Assembly: GCA_018873245.2 (NCBI GenBank)
Contig: JAEMBT020000009.1
Span: 15,061,794-15,125,793, forward strand
Length of the DNA stretch: 64,000 bases
Direction of reading: 5' to 3'
Source: Archegozetes longisetosus
Taxonomy: Eukaryota; Arthropoda; Arachnida; Sarcoptiformes; Trhypochthoniidae
Each line of letters opens with the position of its first letter. Positions within the stretch are counted from its first letter, which is position 1. The position numbers and the translations under genes were made by a program. Of the stretch, positions 46,301 through 58,965 are shown in pieces. The notes beneath the pieces are model-generated. The model was not told the DNA's origin. It saw only the letters and a program-made list of their open reading frames with translations, and searched no databases.

Positions 46301-48394
46301 AGAAATTCAATCTTAATCTAGCCTGGACTAGAAGGTTCAGATAGAGAATGTGTACCTTCTACAGATTTCAGAAAAACTGATGCTTAGATTTTAGGCTTAA
46401 AAATCAATAGACAATTTTCAAATCTAGTGAATTAGCTAAATTCTAAAAATTCTGATATTACAACTATGAGTAATATTGAAATTAAGCAAAATTTACCCAA
46501 AATAACAGTATTTTATGGCAAAAAAATGGATCAAAACTGAAAATTCAATGATTTCTCTTTGGTTAATAACTTGCAAAATTGAAGAATTTTTTAAACTCGG
46601 GCAAAATTGCTTAAAGAAACTGATAAAAGATCCTCAAAGTTGCTAAGAATTGTTGCTTAAATCCAATGAGTTATGATTCATTCTAAATTTTGAGATTCTC
46701 AGTGAGCTCATCCTCCGGATCATTAGGCTGTATTTTGTAATTATTTGAATCAAAATTTGAAGCCTAATTTTCACACTAATTGATAGAGAGAATAAGTGCT
46801 TAATGATTTTTCACTCAAGTTTCCATCAGAAGAGGAGCTGAAGTTTTAATGCTGACCCGCAATCATATCTTGCCTGTAGAACTGATCCACGAGACGAGAG
46901 AAATCTGACAAGAACTGAAACATATAAAGCCTATAATTAGTTGCAATAGATATAGATACAGAATCGAATACATAGTAGTTTTTAATATGGCTTTATTTTC
47001 TAGAAACTGTAATTAAGGACTGAAAATAAGTGCTATTTCTCAAAATTATCGATTGTAAGTTAGGTTGGCTTAGGTTAGGTTAGCCTTTCAACTAAAAACT
47101 ACGTCAATTGAAATCTGAATCAAATTAATCAAACTGATTTTATGGTCGTTTTTATTGATGGTAAAAACCGAAACTTATATATAATACTCAACAATAACTT
47201 ATGTCTTCTTAATCAGTGATCACTGAACTGTTCGATAAGATTGTTGTGTTGAGTTTTTGGAGAACAAATCCATTATTTTTGTTATTAATAGCATGAAAAT
47301 AAGAGATCATAATTGAAAAATTTCAAACCTGATTGTGTATTGAATAGTGCTCTTAAACATATATATTTCTTAATACAGTTTTTAGTTAACTTCTACTTCA
47401 TCTGTATTAATGATTTATAGAAATAGCCATCATTTTCTCATAATTCAATATTGTTCTCATTCTATTGATTCTCTTAATGGTATCTTGAAAGAAAACATCA
47501 AAATCTAAATTTTTCTTTTTCTACTTTATCCCTCTCCCTCCCCTCCCTCTTTAATTCTCATAATTGAAGTCAACTATCCAAAAATGACAAAGTTTTCATA
47601 CTTTTTAATGGTTTCTAAAATAATTGATATCTAGTCTGATGAGATAATGAATTTATAAAGTTTTTAAATCAAACAGACTAAGAATTGCCCATTATTCATC
47701 TATGAATCTGTTAGTTGACAATTTAGTTATTAAGTTAATAATATGCCTTTTATTCAATAGATATCGCTTTGATATCTATCTATAAAAGTAATTCTCTTTT
47801 ATCTTCAACTCTTTCTTCATCACTTACTACCTTGTATATTTGGCATAAATACAATATTAGATTAGATACACAATAAATTGATGTAAATTTACAGATTTGA
47901 TGTCTTATAATTGACTAAAAGAAGGTATTGAATGAAGAAGAGATATATGTAGAAAATTTGTTGGTAGGTCAAAATATAAAAATGTTAATATATTGAAATA
48001 TAAAAAGCAAACACTTATAGGATATAAACATTAGAGAGAGCCGATTTGGAAAAACAGGGGCTAAAATGCAACTAGCTGATAAAGTTAGTATGAACAAATT
48101 ACGTGACTTTATAGAATGGTGTTACTGTTCAAAATAAGATCTTATGACTGACTGAACTGTTTATATTTGTTTAATACTTCACTGACTGACAAATTGATGG
48201 ATTAATGCTAAAATCGATGATAATATAAGTTTATCTTAAGATGTAGTATATCTTAAAGTATTCAATGTTATCACAAATATAATCATTTATAGAATAATTA
48301 CTATTTTAGTTGATTTTCACTTGATTTTTATTAATCTCTTATAATCTCTTACAATCTTCTTAGCTTCTACTAATCTTCAATTTTATATTTGATA
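43331..48394. other. intergenic, nothing supported
   Basis: AT-rich. Telomere-like motifs at 45425-45443 (GGTTAGGTTTAGGTA) and 47056-47087 (GTTAGGTTGGCTTAGG). A GAATATTC-containing repeat is at 43930-44060. No ORF above 60 codons. Confidence 0.35.
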
Positions 48395-48418
48395 ATAGCC
48401 TAACCTAACCTAACCTAA
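48395..48418 (+). repeat. CCTAA telomere-like motif
   Basis: Four perfect CCTAA pentamers. Confidence 0.7.
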
Positions 48419-48502
48419 TTATGTATAAATATTCATCCAAAACAGTAACACAGATAGAAAATAGATATATACAGAGAAAGATTACGGATTGACTTCAATC
48501 AT

Positions 48503-48590
48503 ACTTAACAGGAATAATACTTAACAAGAATAATACTTAACAGGAATAATACTTAACAAGAATAATACTTAACAGAAATAATACTTAACC
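48503..48590 (+). repeat. 17-bp minisatellite ACTTAACAGGAATAAT
   Basis: About five units alternating AACAGGAAT and AACAAGAAT, a higher-order dimer pattern. Confidence 0.85.
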
Positions 48591-49000
48591 GGAATGCATT
48601 GATGCAAAGCAGTGATGCAAATCACTGATGCAATGTGGAGCAAGATACATTTACTTATAACGAACAACACAACAGAATATTGGTTGTAGAATAAATTAGC
48701 GGAAAACTGCATTTTAGCTACTCTTTCTCAATTCAGATACATTTACTATAATAACTTATACATTGAGATTGTTGTTCTTATCAAATTATTTGTATAATAA
48801 TTATCACATAGACATAACAGCTATTTGTTGACATAATGAGAACAGATGGATTGGTTCAGAAAAGGTTTAGTTTTATTAACTCATAGATAGAGTTAGTTAA
48901 TGGTATAAGACAATTTTTATAAAATAGTTTATATAACAATTATTTCACTGTAAACCAACTGCAAATAGACTGAATATATGTATTACAAATGAACATCTGG

Positions 49001-49187
49001 TATAGAATGTTATTCTTTATATAGCAAACCATTGAATGTTATTCTTATATAGCAAAGCATAGAATGTTATTCTTATATAGCATTGCATAGAATGTTATTC
49101 TTATATAGTACTACATAGATTGTTATTCTTATATTCTTATTTTTATATAGCACTACATACTATGTTATTCTTATATAGTATTGCATG
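49001..49187 (+). repeat. 28-bp minisatellite TAGAATGTTATTCTTATATA
   Basis: Six to seven units of ATAGAATGTTATTCTTATAT followed by AGCATTGC-type ends. The unit contains a TATA-like core. Confidence 0.85.
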
Positions 49188-50002
49188 AGTGCACTAACAA
49201 AACAACTCTTAATTACTAAAGTGCAACACTGTTATTTTTTTTATGTAATTTCGATCGTTTATATTTTATTAGCTCTTATGCTTTCAATAGATTACTCCTA
49301 TTATATGATTATTAGTACCTAGTAGTAAGTTTTCAGCTAAATTATTCCATTTTCTCATTTTATTTAACCGACTGAAATAATCAACTTCAGGCTAAATTAT
49401 TAACGCATTGTTAGCTAATAGTTGTAATAATTTTGTTATCTATGTGTTTAATTAACAGATCGTTAATTATTAGAATTTTAAGTGACAATATTCTAACGTC
49501 ATCGTCAATATCGAGACAATTATCTTTTAATTAGTTAAGAATCTGTTAACCATATTCTAATTAAGAATCTGTTGACCATAATTTCAAATTTAACCGAAGA
49601 ATGAGCTAAGTTAGACAATTCAAGCTTGACTCAGAGCAGAATAACATTTATTTCAATTTGGAAAGCCTATTTACAGAAAGTTTCGAAACTAAAAAAGTTG
49701 AATAACCTTAAATTTAGTTTGAATCATAAATCTACTGAACAACTGATAGAAAAGTTTTGTGTGATTTTTTGAGTACTGATTCGATAAAGATTTGTTCATG
49801 ACTCACAACTGTGCTTGAATTGAATTTAAACAATCGAAATGATAACTTAATTCAATATCGAAACCAGTCACGAATTTATTGAAATACAGTTTTTCTTTCG
49901 TCTAACCCATTTTCACTACTATATTAACATTTGATACATACTTATCACTAACTTCTTACTACTTCTAAAGTCTTAACTACCACTCAATTCTGTAGTGATT
50001 GT
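49188..50002. other. intergenic, nothing recognised
   Basis: AT-rich. No ORF, RNA gene or transposon terminus seen. Confidence 0.35.
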
Positions 50003-50082
50003 TCAATACTTTGGCGATTGGCCAACACTTTGGTGATTGGCCAACACTTTGGTGATTGGCCAACACTTTGGTGATTGACCAA
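50003..50082 (+). repeat. 19-bp minisatellite CAACACTTTGGTGATTGGC
   Basis: Four units with one or two substitutions. Each holds GATTGGCCAA, an ATTGG/CCAAT-box core. Confidence 0.85.
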
Positions 50083-50099
50083 TAGTTTGAGGCTAGAAG

Positions 50100-52974
50100 T
50101 GAATGAATAGTTTCATTAGTCCAACACCTAGATGTACATTATTTAAGTCGAAACAGGAATTGAGACTAACATAAGCTAATCTCAGTCGCAAAATAATGTG
50201 AGTGCTCCTCAACCAAGTAAAATAACATTTGCTTCCTTGGGAATTAAGTCACTCTAAGAGATGCATCACAATCACAAACTCCTGGTACAGGCCTTATCTC
50301 AATCCCATACGTCTGCGACTCATGTCAACGTTTGAGGCCAACGCATAGTTTGTAATTTCCATTTATCAAAACAAGATTTTCTGAATCTCTACCAACTAAA
50401 CACATTTTTTGGCTCTAAAGCTGACTTATGAGAGCGCAAACTCTAACTGGTATTCTTCGAGTTCATATTCATATTTGTATTGATATTTTGGAAAAGAAAA
50501 CGCATCCATCGGGTCCTACGACTTCTGCAATCAATCACAGCGAAAATACAATGGCTTCTCTGGTCGATTATGTAATAGCGCTTAGAGTGGAGTAGAAGTG
50601 GAGTCGAAGTGGAGTCGATGTGCAGTCTTGTTGTTGTATACTTGCTATTAAAGCTTTTATATTCCCCCCAAGATATCTAAAGCTTGTTTACTCCCAATCG
50701 TTAACATATAATAATTTTGAGCTGAATGTGAAAATATTTAATAAAAAACTGATTGCTTCTGATATCCCATAGAATAGTTAAATTGACTGCTGTCTGAAAA
50801 ACTTTCTATAGTTCTCACACAGCTAGTGATTGAGTGGGTTTTATTGAACTGTATTTTTACACAATAGAAGTACACAAAAAGGCAACTATTCTTAGTATTC
50901 TCACTATTCTTACCATTCTTACTATTCTTATAGCATGTCAGAGCAGAAGTGCACTTAAACTTAATGTAAGCTCACTCAATGGGCCATTAGGATTAGCAAC
51001 TATTTGCCTAGAATCTCTAGGATTTCAATTTAAATCTTTTATTTACTTTCAAATTTTCTTTATCTTATTATATATTTTCATAACTTCTAGGGTTGATTTG
51101 AGTATATTTGAGCTGATTTTCATTTAAATCTAATATTTTGCAGCTTTGACTAATTTTTTCTACTATTATTCTTAAGATTATTCTGTTATTCTTAAGGGAT
51201 TCCTTAATACCTTTACTTTTATCTATTGAATATACTAATGTATTTCCAAGGTAAGCTCTATTTTCGCTTTTTGATTTTCCAAATATTGCTCAACCTTCTG
51301 ATCCGTTTTATTCATTTTTGCGTTACTTAACTTGATTTCGACAAATCTCACTGAATAATGCATTTGAAAATAATGGGGCAAATGCCTGATAGGAGGGATG
51401 CTGTCTCTTCGTCTTTGAGCTGGAGTTCTGTTCTTTAGTCTCCTACTTATGTCTCAAGCTTGAGATCGAAATCTCCAGTCTTGAAAATTTTCAACATAAT
51501 AAGAGATTTCTTGATGATACATTTGAGAAAACTCAAATGAAATTTCAACTCTTTCCTGAGACCAATTGAACAGAGCAAATAGATTTTGAGATATTAAGAA
51601 TTAGACTAGAACAAAACATTTGTAAAATTTATATCTGAAAATGTTTAGTAAGATTATGTCAATTGGTACCTGGCATGAGATTAATATCCGAACAACTATT
51701 GAAAGACTAAAACAATAACTATAAAAATATAAAATCCGCTATTATTCTTGTTCAGTTTTGAAGTTGGCATTTCTATCTGTAAGTAGGGTGACCAAGGGTC
51801 TAGATTTGAGCTGGATAAATAGACGCCTTTGCCACAAATGCTTTATCTATTAGAGATTCAGCGCACATTAATTCTAAGCAAGTGTATCTTGTCTTAATCT
51901 TTTGAAATCCTCATTAATGACTTGGGAGCTTCATAATTATGTCATCAAGATAACTTTAATGCCATTAAATTACAGTAGAGATTTTGTGTCCTTTTGTAAT
52001 CATTGAGTACTGTAAATAAATTCAAAAATTTTAACAAAGAACCTTTCGATTTTTCTGTCCAGATTTGATCCGAACAAGACTTAGCCACCTAATCTATAAG
52101 TGATGTTCAAATTTGAGGTTAAACTAAGTTAGTTTAGAGGTTTAATGGTTGAGATCTTAATAAATCTGAGTCACATTGAATTTTTAATAACAATCGATGA
52201 GAAGTATTAAATTTGAAAAATCGACTGAATTACTAGTGGAGTAGATTATTTGAACAAATTGAGGACTTTTATCGATTTTCATAAATCTATATATGCTTGT
52301 AAGATATATATCGATGTAAATCGAGAAAATACTCAATAGATTAGGAAATATTACTCTTCTAATGCTTCAACTCAATTTTACGAATTTTTAACTTTACATA
52401 TTTTATTACTTCACTTTTGTCATACATTTCGGTTTATGGAAAATCAATTAACGCTCTAGCTAATTCTTAGTTCTAATATATCTCGTAGCTATACTTGTAA
52501 AATTGAAAATTTCTATTATTATGCTTGCCTAACATTTATTTGTTTTGCATTTTTCTGATAGCTGTACAGTCTTTAACTGAATTATTATTGTTATTATTAA
52601 TTTTATTTTTATCTGTAATTTTATTACTAGAAATTTAATGAAATACTTCAGTTATTCAAACAGAAAATAGCAAATATCACAGGAAAAGAACTTTTGTATT
52701 CAAGATCAAATAGTTTTCATAGCTTTAAAGATCATTTGAAGTTTAAAACTTAAATTTTGAACTTTTAATGCGATTGCTTATGGATAGATCAAAGTGATCA
52801 AGTAGAAATAATAAAAATTTTCAAATAGAAATTTGATATCATAACTTGTTGAAAAGGTTTCCTAACCTCAAATCGAGAGTAAAAGTTGAGCCAAGAGTTG
52901 CGTTAAGCTCTTAGGCAATATCGGATAGATATTAAAGATTTCGAAATACTTAGCTAAAATTCAAGTCTATCTGT
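50100..52974. other. intergenic; GC-richer patch at 50160-50640
   Basis: 50160-50640 is GC-richer than its surroundings and contains a 3x GTGGAGTCGAAGT-type repeat near 50587-50625, but all frames are broken. The 97-codon ORF at 50834-51127 (GTG start) is Ile/Thr/Leu repeat translation and not convincing. Confidence 0.35.
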
Positions 52975-52982
52975 CTTATAAT

Positions 52983-53449
52983 CAGAGTCGAGACTTTCCG
53001 AATCGTCCAGAATTTTTTAATACACACAAATCGAACGAAAAAAGACTTCAATTAACTAATATTAAAGAAATTTCAATTTCTACGCTCCGGAAAAATCCGG
53101 AATCTTTGATATCTCCTGAATTCCGGAATTTTCAATTTTAATCTGGAAAAATACTTTTAATGACTTTATATGTATTTAAGTCTTAGGATTAAAATATTTA
53201 TTATCAGATATGGCTAGTCTGAACACATATTTTAAGAAATAAGTAGCCTTAAGTTTACAAACAGGTTTATAACTGATTTAGTATTAGTTTATTCAGTACT
53301 TTTCTTTCATTTGAGTGTCTTTTCATTCATTCCTATTCTATTCTCTAAAAGTGAGTGTATATTTTCTATCATTTAAATGAATTTGCCGGAATTTATTAAT
53401 ATTTAATCCAGAATTTGTCAATTTTTTAGTCCGAAAAGTCTCGACTCTG
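52983..53449. mobile_element. hAT-type non-autonomous element with perfect 8-bp target duplication
   Basis: 467 bp. Left end CAGAGTCGAGACTTTCCGAA, right end TCCGAAAAGTCTCGACTCTG; inverted match 18/20. Flanked by CTTATAAT on both sides (52975-52982, 53450-53457), the 8-bp duplication typical of hAT. The interior carries several CCGGAATTT/CCAGAATTT words near both ends, like subterminal transposase-binding repeats. No transposase ORF. The intact duplication suggests it is among the younger insertions here. Confidence 0.88.
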
Positions 53450-53617
53450 CTTATAATACTTTAATATAAAGTAAAAGTCAAACTTTAACTTAGTTTGAAT
53501 CATTTGGAAAACTTCTTATGCTTTTAAAGCCAAGTTCACTTAAAAATGTCATTTTTATACCATGAACGTTGTTCAAATCCATTCAGTTATCGAACTTCTT
53601 AGTATCGACTTGTTGTA

Positions 53618-53792
53618 CAGTCGCTTCTCGTTATAGTGAATGCCCGAATACACTAAGAATCCATTAATTATAACGAGAGTTCACTATATTAGATATAATG
53701 CGCATGATTTGCAAACTAAATAATCTTTTCTAAAGTGTTCATTATAATGAGTAATTCACTATATCCGACTTTATTATAAAGAGATACGACTG
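53618..53792. mobile_element. pogo-like MITE, family B, copy 3 (best preserved)
   Basis: 175 bp. TA-CAGTCGCTTCTCGTTATAG at the left and TATAAAGAGATACGACTG-TA at the right. Interior ATTATAACGAGAGTTCACTA, GCAAACTAAATAATC and GTTCATTATAATGAG define the family B consensus. Useful as the reference copy. Confidence 0.85.
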
Positions 53793-53794
53793 TA

Positions 53795-55267
53795 TGATTT
53801 CTGTCTAAATCAGAGAATGTGTAACAATGTAGATAGCCAAGTGTTTCACTTCTAGCCTCTGCGTCAAATTTGATTTGAACAATTGAAGGATTTTAGAGAT
53901 AAGTGTCTCAAAAGTCAATTGAGAGAAGAAGGTTAGATGTGATGAATTTGACTGATGAAAGCACTCTGATATGTTACCAATAGAAATTTCAACTATAATT
54001 CATTAGTGTGGTGAGAATGATGAGATATTATAGAGGTTAAAGTATAGGTATTGGTTGATAGGCTTGTGCTATGATAATCATTATTTATTCAATTTTGTGT
54101 AGTAATTACTGAAAACTAACCTTTTTTAAAATATAGGATTTTCTAAGTTGTTAGGTGTTCAGTCAAATATTTGAAAATTTTATGAAGATTGCCCTATTAC
54201 TAGATCTATAGATTTTTATTACATATGTTCTTATAGATTCTTATAATTCTTATAGATCTTATCTATTCTTATAATTCTTATACAATAGACTCTTATAATA
54301 CATTTAATTAGAAAACAGAATGTTTAACAAACAAGTATTACGAAAGTAGTAGAAGAGCAGAAAAGTACAAATCATTAATGAAATTCGAAGTAATATGCCT
54401 TCAAGTGGTTTTCCATTAGTCAGATTTCCGTCAACACTTTAGTGACATTTGCGTATCAGCTTTGGTCAACCAATTCTCCTATGTGAATCTAAACAAATAT
54501 TTCGTCATCTAACTAATCAACAACTAACTTGTACTCATTTCTTATGCAACTTCTTATAGACCTAATTTTCAATATGAGAATCACACTGAGGTAGGACTAG
54601 GGGCTACAGACCCGAATAGATTATTCCAAAATATAACTACATATCTGTACTGAATATAAAATGTAAAAAGTTTGAAATCGTACTTATGTCATGCTTATTG
54701 TTAAGCATTAATGAAAGGTTTGATAACAAATTAACAGATATTTGAATGTGAGTTAGCACTTGGCATCCCATATCTGGGCATTTGCAGCCCTCCAGATCTG
54801 ATGAGAACAATCTATATTTATAAAGAAAATCTAGGTTATCCTAAAAGATTAATTATAAACATAAAGTCTACTAATATAAATGAAGTATTCTATTTGGGAG
54901 TATTAATGCCGGTTAATGTACTTGTGGTGAATCGATGAGCCAAACAGTTAAGTCTTACCACTTATTCACAATGAGTTAATCTACCACCAACTCAATACTG
55001 ACCATTGCTTTTAACTAATAGCTTATCAAATTATCAGCTTTAGTCTCGTCTTGAACTACAATCAAAAATATAGCGATTAATCTTAATAACAGTAGAGCTA
55101 TCACTTTTGATGCCACTCTTCAATCTTTTATCTTATACTCATTTGTCTTACAATCAATTATTTGAATTCACTAAGGATCTCTACTATGGTATAGTTTCTA
55201 ATTTATTATAATCAATAATTGTGTCAAGTATTAAACGATTTTCTATTACTTTAAACTTAAATTGCTT
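53795..55267. other. intergenic, nothing recognised
   Basis: AT-rich. A short TTATAGATTCTTATAATTC repeat lies at 54228-54300. Confidence 0.35.
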
Positions 55268-55388
55268 TAGGAATTGTTAAGAATTCATTGAGAATTGTTA
55301 AGAATTTATTAAGAATTGTTAAGAATTTATTAAGAATTTATTAAGAATCGCTAAGAATTTCTCAAGAATCGCTAAGAAATTCTTAAAA
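55268..55388 (+). repeat. 11-bp minisatellite TTAAGAATTGT
   Basis: About ten imperfect units drifting to CTAAGAATCG at the right. Confidence 0.8.
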
Positions 55389-55941
55389 ATGATATATTAT
55401 TTAATATAAATCAATCAAATTGGAAAATGAAGAATTGACTTATTGAGTAAAAAAGTAATATTAGTGCTTAGTCTGCAATCAATATATGTCAAAATTTGGC
55501 TGTCACTCTCCCAATTATTTTACACTTACCAGAGCGTAATATGACACATTCATCCTTTTCATTACTTCATATCTATAATTAAATTTATTAGATACGTTCT
55601 GATTCTTTGGGAATTAACTCCACTCCACATCTATTTCTGGATCTAAATTAGAATCTGAGTTGTCACATAATTTTCAAATAATTGATCGAAAGATTGCTGA
55701 AATAATTTTGAAACAATTGATCGAAAAATTGATGATTTTAGTGTTGAAAAGTATACATTTTCAAACGATTTATTATTGAATCAACTATATTTTGCATGAC
55801 ATACATATCAATTTTTTCATTTAAATCCTTCTCAAACAAATGGTATGAAATATAAATCCTCAAATTTTCCCTTTTCTTTTAGTCAATAGATCTTTTCGAC
55901 TCATCTCAAGCAGAAAATTCTGCATTAATTGAATCTAAGTG

Positions 55942-56115
55942 CAGTCGCATCTCATTATAGTGAACAGCCTAATGCATTGGAAATCGGTTGAGTATAAAGA
56001 AGGTTCACTATATTGGGTGTAGTGTAGAGAGTGTGAGAACCAAATAATTTTTTAGAACTACAAATTATAGCGAGTTCTCAACTATATTCGAGTTCATTAT
56101 AGGGAAAGTCGACTG
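55942..56115. mobile_element. pogo-like MITE, family B, copy 4
   Basis: 174 bp. CAGTCGCATCTCATTATAG at the left (preceded by TG, a mutated TA), TATAGGGAAAGTCGACTG-TA at the right. Interior parallels the copy at 53618 (AAGGTTCACTATATTGG, AACCAAATAATTTTTTAG, ATTATAGCGAG). Confidence 0.85.
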
Positions 56116-56117
56116 TA

Positions 56118-56893
56118 GTTTATTGATTCCTCTAGCCTTTCGCTGAACTTTTTGTTTTATAACTTAGATTGTCATGAGTTGAAATAAGAATTTGATTTAG
56201 TAATTAAGTAATAATGCCTAATACTATAAAAAGTGAGAAACAATTTCAATGAATGTATGTCAAGATAAGTTGACATCAGATTTAAATAGGATTCAATAGT
56301 GAGATATATAATAGTGATTGACTTGAATAATAATATTAATATTTAAGCATTTTTTCAACTGCTTTTCAAGTGAGAGAAGTTTTTTGATTTTTCGTTTATA
56401 TCAAGTCAAGTCATTCGGGGAATTTAAATTTTCATCTAATTTTCATAACCAACGTAAAATATTTGAATAACTAATCTATCAATTATTCTTTCAGCATATA
56501 TGAAATTTCAAATATATTCATAATTTTCCTCAAAATCTTACCATTAAATTATTCATTGGATTGAAAAAACTCAAACTAGTTAAACATGAGTTTGACTTTC
56601 AATTTGATAACTATTAAGATTATAGTGTTTACCGACTCAAGTCTAATCCATCAAAGTATAACTTATATTTCAACAAACTAAACAACTCACATCAAACTAT
56701 TTTAGATAGATTTTGAAGCTTTAGTTTTGAAGCTTCAGTTTGCTAGACTCCAAGTTTGGATTATTTTGAAGTATAGAAGTTCTGATAAGACTTGAATTTG
56801 TTTAATCTTATAGTGCGAGCTTTTGAGTCATCATAAAACTGATTAGAAATCAAAATAGGTTATAAGTTATACTTCGTCGTTTTCTATTTTTGC
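56118..56893. other. intergenic, nothing recognised
   Basis: AT-rich; a small GCTTTAGTTTTGAAGCTTCAG palindromic duplication near 56717-56741. Confidence 0.35.
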
Positions 56894-56901
56894 TTTATTT
56901 G

Positions 56902-57419
56902 TAGGGTGACCACCCGTTCCGTTTTTGACGGGACAGTCCCTTCTTTTTAAAGATAAAAGACAGAAATTCCGTCAGACCAAAAAATCTCGAAGGGATAATT
57001 AGTTGTCCCATTTTCAACTTTCGTTTTGAAAAATGTGTTTAAAGGAACATTTCTTAGAAATTCATACATTGAATTTGTTTTACAAATGATGAGGGATTAA
57101 TAAATCCAGTTTAATGTTTTAAATACCTGTGGTTTAAAACCGAAATTTATTGAATTAATGTTTTCTGCCCTGACTTACGTATGATATAAATCAATATTTC
57201 TTACTTTTGAATAACTTTTGAAAGGTGCCATTCTAACAAAAATATACCTTTGAAATGAACCATGACTAATAATTTTCAATGTTTTAATATTAGAGTGTAT
57301 TGTTTGACACCTAAATATTTGTAATGACTAAAAAGTAACATTTTTCTTTTTAATAATGTAAGGGTCTCCCCTTAGATATTTTTATCCCGCCATGAGACAA
57401 GCCAGAGGTGGTCACCCTA
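56902..57419. mobile_element. hAT-like MITE with TAGGGTGACCACC ends
   Basis: 518 bp. Terminal inverted repeat of 13 bp, TAGGGTGACCACC / GGTGGTCACCCTA, with no mismatch. The flanks TTTATTTG (56894-56901) and TTTACTTG (57420-57427) match 7/8, as an 8-bp target duplication. Just inside the left end is CCGTTTTTGACGGGACAG, itself an inverted pair. No ORF. Superfamily by target-site length only. Confidence 0.78.
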
Positions 57420-57585
57420 TTTACTTGTTATGTAGATGAAATGTCTTCGACATATAACTAGTTAAATATAACAGTTGAATTATACAAGAAATGTCTTATT
57501 AGTCTATATTATTATTAAAAGTATTTGAATCTGATTATTATGAAAACTAAAAAAGACATAAAATGAGAATGATATAAAATAAGTA

Positions 57586-57853
57586 GTACTTTATTGTAAG
57601 TAATAAATGGATCATACCCCTATAATAGTACTTATTTACATATAATCAGTACTCCTTTAAGTATTAATTAAAGGAGTAAACATTAATATCTATACAAAAT
57701 GTCAATTTAGCTCGGTTATATATCAATTAATTGCATTTTTTGTATACATATTAATGTTTACTCCTTTAATTAATACTTAAAGGAGTACTGATTATATATG
57801 TAAATAAGTACTATTATAGGGGTATGATCCATTTATTACTTACAATAAAGTAC
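57586..57853. repeat. near-perfect 114-bp inverted repeat (long hairpin)
   Basis: Arms about 57586-57699 and 57737-57853, nearly identical (one 2-nt indel and one or two mismatches), with a loop of about 37 nt. Each arm contains a smaller palindrome, ACTCCTTTAA-n-TTAAAGGAGT, so the strand can fold as a long stem or two small ones. It begins GTACTTTATTG and ends CAATAAAGTAC. No clear target duplication, no ORF. Confidence 0.92.
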
Positions 57854-58410
57854 AAATGATTAATAAACACACATAAAAACTAAAAGGTCAAACTGAAAGA
57901 CTTAACAGAAAACATAATGATAATTACACATATAACAATATAGGAAATAATTAAATATGAACTATTTAAAACTATATTAACAAATATTATAATCATTAAT
58001 TGATTACTACTACTATGTCAAATATATAGTAAGCTCTACTTAATCAGTTTATAACTATTCTCAATTGTTGCAATTTATTATTTCAAATATTTTATAGTAA
58101 TTTAGTCCTAGTTATAGTGAATATGAATTATTAGCTAACTACATCAAACTATTACTATAAACATATAGAACCATTACAAGTATATTATAAACTAAATCTC
58201 AACTTCCTAATCTATAATTGATAGGACAACCAGCTAACTTTAGTGTTCCATATTTATCTGACTAACTTATATAGAACGTTGAACTTGAGTTGTCACTATT
58301 TTCTATTTGTTCGATTGAGTAGTGTCATCCAATCATTTAAACGTGTATTGAATTTATATATTTTTTGTGTTTGTTACTATTGCTTTGTAGATGTTTGCCT
58401 GTAAGTTTTT
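57854..58410. other. intergenic, nothing recognised
   Basis: AT-rich; no ORF or clear repeat. Confidence 0.35.
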
Positions 58411-58596
58411 GTCGTATAGATGCTGTTCACTCTTTCTATAATTAATTCGGTTATGTTAACTATGAGTTATAATGAACATTTTCGAAACTATTACATGGTT
58501 TGCACACTATGCATACTATATCTGATATAGTGAACTCTCGTTATAATCAATAGACTTTTAGTCCATTGGAGCACTCACTATAACGAAAGTTGACTG
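58411..58596. mobile_element. pogo-like MITE, family B, copy 5 (inverted)
   Basis: The right end reads TATAACGAAAGTTGACTG-TA, the family B terminus in reverse; the interior in reverse complement matches the 53618 copy (ATTATAACGAGAGTTCACTA, GTGTGCAAACCATG, GTTCATTATAACTCA). The left end (GTCGTATAGATG) is eroded. Confidence 0.75.
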
Positions 58597-58893
58597 TATT
58601 AAAAACATTGAGAAATATCACTAAAAAGTATTAGAATGAATATATCTAACTAAAAAAATAAATAACCAAATAAGGTAGATCAATGTATAGAAGCAACATC
58701 ACATTAAGTAAATACGACAATCTTTTCAATAGTTAAATCACTAATTAATCGTTTAGACATGTTTCATCTATTTGTCTTCGTCACTATCTCAATGTTTCAT
58801 TTGGTTAATTTAATTATACTCATCACTTTCTATCTAAGCTTTTCTATTAACTACTATTATTTATAATTCATTCTTTAATTAATCTTATTAGAT

Positions 58894-58896
<3 letters not shown>

Positions 58897-58960
<64 letters not shown>
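58897..58960 (+). repeat. (CT)n microsatellite, long
   Basis: 64 bp of perfect TC units. Confidence 0.95.

Positions 58961-58965
<5 letters not shown>

Noticed and set aside
50834..51127. 97-codon ORF beginning with GTG
   Set aside because: Non-ATG start and an Ile-Leu-Thr run produced by a CTATTCTTA simple repeat.
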